Part shown: piece after piece, positions 29,244-32,991 of the stretch | How positions within the stretch are numbered: position 1 is the first letter of the stretch | Layout: each line of letters begins with the position of its first letter | Virus record (IMG/VR): IMGVR_UViG_3300032296_001633 | Location: 1 to 32,991 of that record | Direction: 5' to 3' (one strand) | Length of the DNA stretch: 32,991 nucleotides | From: a virus | Notes under the pieces: generated by a model | Databases searched by the model: none | Told to the model about the DNA's origin: nothing | Seen by the model: only the letters and a program-made list of their open reading frames with translations | Program-made: the position numbers and the translations under genes

Positions 29244-29271
29244 TGGCCGGGGAAACCCGGCCAACGTTTTT
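29244..29271 (+). terminator. Rho-independent terminator of the recombination operon
   Basis: TGGCCGGG (29244-29251) and CCCGGCCA (29256-29263) form a perfect 8-bp stem closed by a GAAA tetraloop, followed by ACG and five T residues (29267-29271). It lies 6 nt after the stop at 29237. This is the best terminator in the genome. Confidence 0.92.
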
Positions 29272-29417
29272 GCAGAATCTGACATTTTTCCCACTGGACA
29301 GGTTCGTGTTTCTCCCCCCTAATGACCCCCCACTTCAACCACTCCTCTCTCCTCTCTCCATCTCTGTAGACGAGGACTCGAAGAGGAGCTACGGCAGGAC
29401 GCCGAAGAGAGAGAAGA
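29272..29417 (+). other. Noncoding gap with a long pyrimidine-rich tract
   Basis: From about 29309 to 29369 the + strand is nearly all C and T, interrupted by a few A and G. TGGACA (29295-29300) recalls the -35 boxes at 30155 and 31775, but the nearest -10-like TAATGA is 19 nt away. No hairpin leader of the GGA type occurs before the next gene. An open frame (29234-29431) crosses the terminator and is not trusted. Confidence 0.45.
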
Positions 29418-30032
29418 ATGGAACCATCTGAACTGGCAGACTTTGCGATCAAGGCGCGGTCGTTCTTCCGAGGCGATTGGGACGAGGACTTGTGGCGCAT
29501 CGCGCTTCCTCGCATCGCAGCGGAGCAGAAGGAGGTCGCGTTCAATGCGCTCGACGACTACGCGATCCAGTTCGGTGGGCCGAGGGCGAAGTTCATACCG
29601 TCCCGGTTCTTCGCGCACGTGATTCAACTGCGAGATAGTCTCGAGTCCTCTCGCGCTGCGGAGAGGAGGATCGCGGAAGCGAATCGTCGTGCGTTCGAGT
29701 CGAGCGAGTCTGCTCGTATCGTCGATGCCGATTGGTCTGAGCGCAGGAGGGAGATCGAGACTGCGGACTCGACCGCGATCGGAGAGGCGGTCTCGTTTTT
29801 GCGGTCGATAGGCTGGGGAAGTCCTCCGCAGGACTTCTCGAAGTGGCCTCGAGTCTGGATCCTCGCCGTATCCGACCTCCTTACGGATCGGGTCGTGGCT
29901 GGCCTCGATCCCTTCGGAGGAGGTTTCTACGAGGAGGGCAGCGGGAGGAAGTTGCGCCCGATAGGGGCAAGGGACTTCTACCGAGAGGCTGGAAAGGCCG
30001 CTAGCAGCCTGTCTGGGGCGTTCGGCGCATAG
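29418..30032 (+). CDS. Hypothetical protein, 204 aa, possible replication partner
   Basis: The protein starts EPSELADFAIKARSFFRGDW, DEDLWRIALPRIAAEQKEVA, with a helical middle (SRAAERRIAEANRRAFESSE) and a C-terminal part RSIGWGSPPQDFSKWPRVWI and GGGFYEEGSGRKLRPIGARD. 'W......l.....Ev..Al...A..f...yiPs...f' at the N-terminus resembles helicase-loader-like phage proteins that sit after an HTH replication gene. I cannot confirm that by eye. It is a single gene after a terminator; the ribosome site is weak. Confidence 0.6.
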   Translation: MEPSELADFAIKARSFFRGDWDEDLWRIALPRIAAEQKEVAFNALDDYAIQFGGPRAKFIPSRFFAHVIQLRDSLESSRAAERRIAEANRRAFESSESARIVDADWSERRREIETADSTAIGEAVSFLRSIGWGSPPQDFSKWPRVWILAVSDLLTDRVVAGLDPFGGGFYEEGSGRKLRPIGARDFYREAGKAASSLSGAFGA

Positions 30033-30046
30033 GGGGGGTGTCTACA

Positions 30047-30103
30047 GGCCTCCAGAGGCCCCAAGGCCGTACAAGCGATTCTAGGCGGTTTGCCACCTAG
30101 AAT
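30047..30103. repeat. Two inverted repeats in a noncoding gap
   Basis: GGCCTC-CA-GAGGCC (30047-30060) is a perfect palindrome with a 2-nt centre. A second dyad, ATTCTAGG (30078-30085) and CCTAGAAT (30096-30103), has perfect 8-bp arms with inner GG/CC pairs. Neither has a T-run. They lie 15-70 nt after the 29418 gene and about 50 nt before a promoter, so an operator, origin or packaging site is possible. Confidence 0.6.
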
Positions 30104-30154
30104 GTCCCGATAACAGAAATCTCGAAGAAATATCGTGGATTCCCTCAAGATCGC

Positions 30155-30182
30155 TGGACAGCGTATCCGGCGACGTTATTCT
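30155..30182 (+). promoter_or_regulatory. Sigma70-type promoter for the 30219 operon
   Basis: TGGACA (30155-30160, 5 of 6 to consensus), a 16-nt spacer and TATTCT (30177-30182, 4 of 6). The surrounding TCGCTGGACAGC (30151-30162) recurs at 31771-31782. The hairpin of leader B starts 7 nt after the -10 box. Confidence 0.65.
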
Positions 30183-30189
30183 GTGGGCA

Positions 30190-30218
30190 GAGATAGGAAA
30201 TCTCAGAAGGAGACACAC
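30190..30218 (+). promoter_or_regulatory. Leader B: GGA-loop hairpin plus AGAAGGAGACACAC
   Basis: GAGAT (30190-30194) pairs with ATCTC (30200-30204); the loop is AGGAA. AGAAGGAGACACAC (30205-30218) leads directly to ATG 30219. Loop GGA (30196) and ribosome-site GGA (30209) are 13 nt apart. Confidence 0.7.
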
Positions 30219-30554
30219 ATGGATCTCAAGACTCACATGACCAACGGACTGAAGCACATGAACCGCCAGCTCTTCTTGGCTCATCAGGTCGAGAAGGCAG
30301 AGCGGAAGGCTGACGCAGCTGATGCTGCATATCGAGCCGCTGAGTATGCGCTCGAGGCTCGGAACACTCCTGCGAATCGCGCTCGGCTGGAGAAGGCACT
30401 CGCTCGTTGCAAGGCCGCAGACGCTGAGGTTGCCAAGGCACTCGCGGCAGAGGAGGCATACGACGAGGAGACTTCAAAGGCAATCGCCGCATCGTGGGAT
30501 GCCTACGAGGCTCGGATGATGAATCAGAACGCTCAGTCCCGTCAGGCGAAGTAA
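30219..30554 (+). CDS. Ala/Lys/Glu-rich helical protein, 111 aa
   Basis: The leader fixes ATG 30219. The product starts DLKTHMTNGLKHMNRQLFLA and continues as one long alanine-rich charged helix (KADAADAAYRAAEYALEARN, then ARLEKALARCKAADAEVAKA). It has no membrane segment or recognised domain. As the first gene after a strong promoter and leader it is probably highly expressed. Function unknown. Confidence 0.75.
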   Translation: MDLKTHMTNGLKHMNRQLFLAHQVEKAERKADAADAAYRAAEYALEARNTPANRARLEKALARCKAADAEVAKALAAEEAYDEETSKAIAASWDAYEARMMNQNAQSRQAK

Positions 30555-30555
30555 C

Positions 30556-30585
30556 GAGGCAGGAGCCTCAGAAAGCGAGACAGAC
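30556..30585 (+). promoter_or_regulatory. Leader C: intercistronic GGA-loop hairpin
   Basis: GAGGC (30556-30560) and GCCTC (30565-30569) enclose AGGA. The following AGAAAGCGAGACAGAC (30570-30585) is a degenerate version of the conserved ribosome site and lacks its GGA. It lies between a stop (30554) and ATG 30586, with no promoter visible. The hairpin is identical to that of leader E. Confidence 0.65.
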
Positions 30586-30786
30586 ATGAAGACGTACTCG
30601 AATCGGTTCGCGGAGATGGAACAGCAGCCATGTGGAGGATGGATTGTCTGGAGCAAAGTCGCGGGACTTCCTCTCGACGAACACGGCCACCTCTGCGATG
30701 GCTCGAAGGAGCCGAAGATTCATCGTGACTACGCATCGGCTCGTGAGACGATGCTCATTCTCACCGCGTCCTACAAGCGACTTTGA
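30586..30786 (+). CDS. Hypothetical protein, 66 aa
   Basis: The start lies at the end of leader C. The protein reads KTYSNRFAEMEQQPCGGWIV, then WSKVAGLPLDEHGHLCDGSK and ends ETMLILTASYKRL. It is a small soluble protein with two cysteines. No family recognised. Its ribosome site is the weakest of the seven leaders, so it may be translated less. Confidence 0.65.
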   Translation: MKTYSNRFAEMEQQPCGGWIVWSKVAGLPLDEHGHLCDGSKEPKIHRDYASARETMLILTASYKRL

Positions 30787-30824
30787 ACCGCCGGAACGGA
30801 TCCGGCAGAAGGAGACACACATGA
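30787..30824 (+). repeat. Leader D, copy 1 of a 38-bp repeat with GGA-loop hairpin
   Basis: GCCGGA (30790-30795) and TCCGGC (30801-30806) enclose ACGGA. AGAAGGAGACACAC (30807-30820) leads to ATG 30821. The 38 bases 30787-30824 are identical to 32075-32112. The loop matches the CsrA consensus core ANGGA. No promoter lies upstream, so this is an internal operon element. Confidence 0.75.
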
Positions 30825-31240
30825 ACACGAACGAAACCACCACCAGCACCTTCGATCCCTCCGACCTCAAGGCTGCCGCTCGAGAAATGTGGGCGCGCAT
30901 GATCACCGACCTTGCCTCGACCAGCAACGTGATGCGCTGGCGCGGAGACAACGAAGGTGTCCTGACCGCGATCTCGATGCTCACGGGACTTCCGCTCAAG
31001 GCGATCCATGTTGCCGCAGCAGAGGTCGCGATGGTGCGAAGGATCGCGCTGCTGAAGGAGGCAGCTCATTACTACTCGCCATGGTTCCAGACGACGATGG
31101 ACAACCTCGATAGCGAGTCCCATCTCGGCGCAGTCGTCGATCGCTTCCTAGCTAACAGCTGGCAGACGAAGCCGATCGAGGCATACGCGTACTCGGACGA
31201 GGAGAAGGACGCGATCGCTCAGTGGATCGGCAAGCATTGA
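30821..31240 (+). CDS. Hypothetical protein, 139 aa
   Basis: ATG 30821 is fixed by leader D. After a Thr/Asn-rich start the protein is helical: FDPSDLKAAAREMWARMITD, NEGVLTAISMLTGLPLKAIH and VAAAEVAMVRRIALLKEAAH. The C-terminus (EEKDAIAQWIGKH) is also helical. No catalytic motif or membrane segment. Its stop codon lies inside the hairpin of leader E. Function unknown. Confidence 0.7.
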   Translation: MNTNETTTSTFDPSDLKAAAREMWARMITDLASTSNVMRWRGDNEGVLTAISMLTGLPLKAIHVAAAEVAMVRRIALLKEAAHYYSPWFQTTMDNLDSESHLGAVVDRFLANSWQTKPIEAYAYSDEEKDAIAQWIGKH

Positions 31241-31266
31241 GGCAGGAGCCTCAGAAGGAGACACGC
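31239..31266 (+). promoter_or_regulatory. Leader E: GGA-loop hairpin overlapping a stop codon
   Basis: GAGGC (31239-31243) and GCCTC (31248-31252) enclose AGGA. The stem's first two bases are the last two of the upstream TGA (31238-31240). AGAAGGAGACACGC (31253-31266) leads to ATG 31267. The loop and ribosome-site GGAs are 12 nt apart. Ribosomes finishing the upstream gene would open this hairpin. Confidence 0.7.
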
Positions 31267-31737
31267 ATGAGCAAGTACATCATCAATCTCGACCCGGCAC
31301 GGGGAACCTATCTTGTCGCCTCTCGCGTCCACACCGAAGGCATCCTCTCTCCTCTCCCGTCCGTGTGGGTGACCGAAAGCACCTCAGACCGGAAGATGGC
31401 GAAGCGATTCTCCACCTACGAACAGGCTCGGGCAGTCACCGACTTGCTCCGTGGCTGGGGAGGAGGAGAGGTCATCGAGGAGGTCAACGACCTCAGCGAT
31501 ACGTCCCTCCCGAAGTTCGAGAGGACTCTCGAGGACGGCACGTTGGTCTGGGTGTCGTTCTGGACGCGTCGATCCAGACTCATGGGCGATCGCTTCCTCG
31601 AGGTTTGGGCCGCGATCCACGGGCTGCGGGGAGCTGGCTCGTATTCGTTCTGCACGGCGATGCGAGAGGAGGACATCGTGTCGATCTGTCAGAACGAGAT
31701 CAAGAACCTCCAGCGCCTCGGCCATCTCCCGAACTAG
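31267..31737 (+). CDS. Hypothetical protein, 156 aa
   Basis: ATG 31267 follows leader E. The product is alpha/beta-like: KYIINLDPARGTYLVASRVH, then RFSTYEQARAVTDLLRGWGG, GTLVWVSFWTRRSRLMGDRF and a C-terminal EEDIVSICQNEIKNLQRLGH. The mixed strands and helices suggest a folded enzyme-size domain, but I recognise no motif. It is the last gene before the next promoter. Function unknown. Confidence 0.7.
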   Translation: MSKYIINLDPARGTYLVASRVHTEGILSPLPSVWVTESTSDRKMAKRFSTYEQARAVTDLLRGWGGGEVIEEVNDLSDTSLPKFERTLEDGTLVWVSFWTRRSRLMGDRFLEVWAAIHGLRGAGSYSFCTAMREEDIVSICQNEIKNLQRLGHLPN

Positions 31738-31774
31738 ATTCCGAGGAGATTTCGCAGAATACGAAGAGACTCGC

Positions 31775-31802
31775 TGGACAGCTCAACATTCGTCGCTAGA
31801 TT
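31775..31802 (+). promoter_or_regulatory. Sigma70-type promoter for the early operon
   Basis: TGGACA (31775-31780), a 16-nt spacer and TAGATT (31797-31802, 4 of 6). The 12 bases 31771-31782 are the same as at the 30155 promoter. The hairpin of leader F begins 7 nt after the -10 box. Transcription would run through the genome join to the terminator at 4356. Confidence 0.6.
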
Positions 31803-31809
31803 GATCACA

Positions 31810-31838
31810 GAGGCAAGATGCCTCAGAAGGAGACTTAC
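31810..31838 (+). promoter_or_regulatory. Leader F: hairpin without GGA in the loop
   Basis: GAGGCA (31810-31815) and TGCCTC (31819-31824) enclose AGA; with a shorter stem the loop is AAGAT. AGAAGGAGACTTAC (31825-31838) leads to ATG 31839. It is the one leader of seven lacking GGA in the loop, although the ribosome-site GGA remains. Confidence 0.6.
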
Positions 31839-32075
31839 ATGAACGGCTGGAAGAATCATCAGACTTGGAACGTGTCGCTGTGGCTTCAGAACGAGGAGGC
31901 GATCTACAACCGGATGCTGGAGCGGCTGCTGAAGCTTCCCGGCAAGCCGACCGCTTCTCAGGCGAAGGCCATCGCGATCCACGCGATCGGCAATCGCACT
32001 GCGGACAACGTGCCGTTGACCTCTCCGGTCATCTGCTGGTCGGAGATCGCTGAGATGATGGCAGAGTGCAAGTGA
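31839..32075 (+). CDS. DUF7249-like conserved phage protein, 78 aa
   Basis: The opening NGWKNHQTWNVSLWLQNEEA matches a widespread small phage protein that begins 'GW.NYeTWnvaLWl.Nde..Y'. I recall it as DUF7249 but cannot check. The rest has SQAKAIAIHAIGNRTADNVP and a C-terminal helix CWSEIAEMMAECK. Such proteins are common early genes in phages of many hosts and have no known function. Confidence 0.8.
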   Translation: MNGWKNHQTWNVSLWLQNEEAIYNRMLERLLKLPGKPTASQAKAIAIHAIGNRTADNVPLTSPVICWSEIAEMMAECK

Positions 32076-32112
32076 CCGCCGGAACGGATCCGGCAGAAGG
32101 AGACACACATGA
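32075..32112 (+). repeat. Leader G, copy 2 of a 38-bp repeat with GGA-loop hairpin
   Basis: This is an exact copy of 30787-30824. Stem GCCGGA (32078-32083) and TCCGGC (32089-32094) close over ACGGA; AGAAGGAGACACAC (32095-32108) leads to ATG 32109. The first base of the repeat is the last of the upstream TGA. Confidence 0.75.
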
Positions 32113-32336
32113 CCGACGACGAAATGATGGAGGAGCTGAGGCAGATCGCCGCCAACCTGATGGCTGGCAAGGGCGGAGAAGGGCCGCGCAACTTCACGTG
32201 GTTCGGCCCGTGGTTCGTGGTCAGCCAGCTCACCCGGGAAGAGGCAAACGATCGGGTGGTGAAGTACGGGGGCAAGGTTCGCATCTGGACGGGAGAGGAT
32301 CACGTCGATGCGCCCGGATTCGGAGGTGAAGCGTGA
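32109..32336 (+). CDS. Hypothetical protein, 75 aa
   Basis: ATG 32109 follows leader G. The product has an acidic helix DDEMMEELRQIAANLMAGKG and a beta part NFTWFGPWFVVSQLTREEAN, then YGGKVRIWTGEDHV. The sequence looks like one small folded domain. No family recognised. Its end overlaps the next GTG. Confidence 0.7.
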   Translation: MTDDEMMEELRQIAANLMAGKGGEGPRNFTWFGPWFVVSQLTREEANDRVVKYGGKVRIWTGEDHVDAPGFGGEA

Positions 32337-32572
32337 CCAGCTACAAGCCGGGTTCGCTGAAGGAGATGGATCGCCTCATCAAGAGGATCCGCGAGTCGCG
32401 TTCTGCGATCAGGTTCTTCCGCAGCCAACTGCGTCAAGGCAACGATGCAGAGGAGAGGCAGAACGCGATCGACGGGATCGTCGGTGCGCTCCTTTCCATC
32501 GAGACTGCAAGCGCGTGTCTCTACTCGGACGCGCATAACTGTGCCGAGCAATGGAGGAACAAGAAGCCATGA
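32333..32572 (+). CDS. Hypothetical helical protein, 79 aa (GTG start)
   Basis: GTG 32333 overlaps the upstream TGA and has GGAGG 6-7 nt before it. The product is helical: KPGSLKEMDRLIKRIRESRS, AIRFFRSQLRQGNDAEERQN, then AIDGIVGALLSIETASACLY. It has three cysteines or histidines near the end but no clear motif. Function unknown. Confidence 0.65.
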   Translation: MTSYKPGSLKEMDRLIKRIRESRSAIRFFRSQLRQGNDAEERQNAIDGIVGALLSIETASACLYSDAHNCAEQWRNKKP

Positions 32573-32802
32573 GACGAATCGGAAAGAAGCGATGGCAGAC
32601 GCTGGTGCGCAAGCGCGAGACGTTTCTACAGAAGGCGCTGCTGATCGAACTTGAACTGCGGTCGATCATCGAGTCCCGTCTGACAGGCGATGAAACGGAT
32701 TATCTCGACAGCGTGTGGTTCGAGAAGGCCCACATGATGAAGGCGTGGATAGAGGAGGACTTCGAGATGGAACTGAATCAGTACAAGGAGGCATCACAAT
32801 GA
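32569..32802 (+). CDS. Hypothetical helical protein, 77 aa
   Basis: ATG 32569 overlaps the previous stop (ATGA). The N-terminus is strongly basic (RRIGKKRWQTLVRKRETFLQ) and the rest acidic and helical (ALLIELELRSIIESRLTGDE, MMKAWIEEDFEMELNQYKEA). A basic-then-acidic layout can bind nucleic acid, but nothing proves it. It is followed by the gene that crosses the genome join. Confidence 0.65.
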   Translation: MRRIGKKRWQTLVRKRETFLQKALLIELELRSIIESRLTGDETDYLDSVWFEKAHMMKAWIEEDFEMELNQYKEASQ

Positions 32803-32991
32803 GAGAGGACAATCGAACGCAAGGCGACATCTGGATCAGGCTCGAGCGCGATGACCTCGAGGTCGAGACGGAGGCTGTCGACCTGATCGCATGGATCGAG
32901 GGGCTTTCCCTCGGAAGCGAGGACGAGCCGACCGTGACCTTCCTCGCGCACAAGGTCGGCGAGGAACTCGGATCGAGCGAGAACATCTGGA
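32799..32991 (+). CDS. Hypothetical protein, 5' part of the gene crossing the genome join
   Basis: ATG 32799 overlaps the previous stop (ATGA) with AAGGAGG 8 nt upstream. It reads REDNRTQGDIWIRLERDDLE, then VETEAVDLIAWIEGLSLGSE and runs off the window. Continuing through the 123-bp repeat it ends at 224 in the left part, giving 97 residues. No family recognised. Confidence 0.8.
   Translation, partial: MREDNRTQGDIWIRLERDDLEVETEAVDLIAWIEGLSLGSEDEPTVTFLAHKVGEELGSSENIW
32869..32991. repeat. Right copy of the 123-bp terminal direct repeat
   Basis: Identical to 1-123. Removing one copy gives a circle of 32,868 bp in which every gene around the join remains intact. Confidence 0.95.

Noticed and set aside
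29234-29431. 65-codon frame coupled to the previous stop (ATGA)
   Set aside because: It reads straight through a perfect terminator with GAAA loop and T-run and then a pyrimidine tract, giving a Pro/Leu-rich low-complexity product.
30190-32112. The repeated hairpins as a CRISPR array or terminators
   Set aside because: Spacing is irregular with whole genes between them, stems differ in sequence, and no T-run follows; each ends at a ribosome site.

Overview
The window is one complete genome of a tailed dsDNA phage with HK97-type head genes and siphovirus-type tail genes. The last 123 bases (32869-32991) exactly repeat the first 123, so the unit genome is 32,868 bp and circular or terminally redundant; one small gene runs across the join. 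Nearly all genes lie on the + strand, tightly packed with ATGA, GTGA or TTGA stop/start overlaps. The sequence is GC-rich by eye. AAGGAG-type ribosome sites and rho-independent terminators point to a bacterial host, but nothing identifies it. No integrase, repressor, tRNA, CRISPR array or insertion sequence was seen.

Layout in genome order. (1) 31839 through the join to 4338: early operon of small genes, including a Gp157-family protein, a CsrA-like protein and a RusA-like resolvase, ending at a terminator (4356-4387). (2) 4542-5541: small membrane and coiled-coil proteins that look like a lysis cassette, with a nested spanin-like lipoprotein. (3) 5534-6836: a helix-turn-helix protein and a jelly-roll-like structural protein. 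(4) 6847-9096: FkbM-type methyltransferase, ParB-domain protein and a glycosyltransferase resembling the TET-associated family. (5) 9083-16986: terminase subunits, a very large portal/MuF fusion, prohead protease, major capsid protein and two related decoration-type proteins. (6) 17068-20412: a methyltransferase-remnant/glycosyltransferase fusion, then head-tail connectors. (7) 20422-27637: tail tube, chaperones with a lambda-like -1 frameshift site, a short tape measure, and tail-tip proteins, one very Cys-rich. (8) 27579-27872: the only minus-strand gene. (9) 27950-30032: recombination and possible replication genes with a terminator at 29244-29271. (10) 30219-31737: an operon of small unknown genes.

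The most striking feature is a family of seven leaders (27916, 30190, 30556, 30790, 31239, 31810, 32078). Each has a short hairpin 14-16 nt before a start codon, followed by AGAAGGAGAC-type sequence. The stems differ in sequence but keep pairing. Six of the seven loops contain GGA, the core of CsrA binding sites, and a second GGA lies in the ribosome site of most. The same phage carries a CsrA-like gene at 1016. At three leaders a sigma70-like -10 box lies exactly 7 nt before the stem, so the mRNA would begin with the hairpin. This suggests a phage-encoded CsrA-like translational regulon; it is inference, but testable.

No DNA polymerase, helicase, primase or endolysin could be recognised. The phage either depends on the host for these or uses proteins too divergent to identify by eye.
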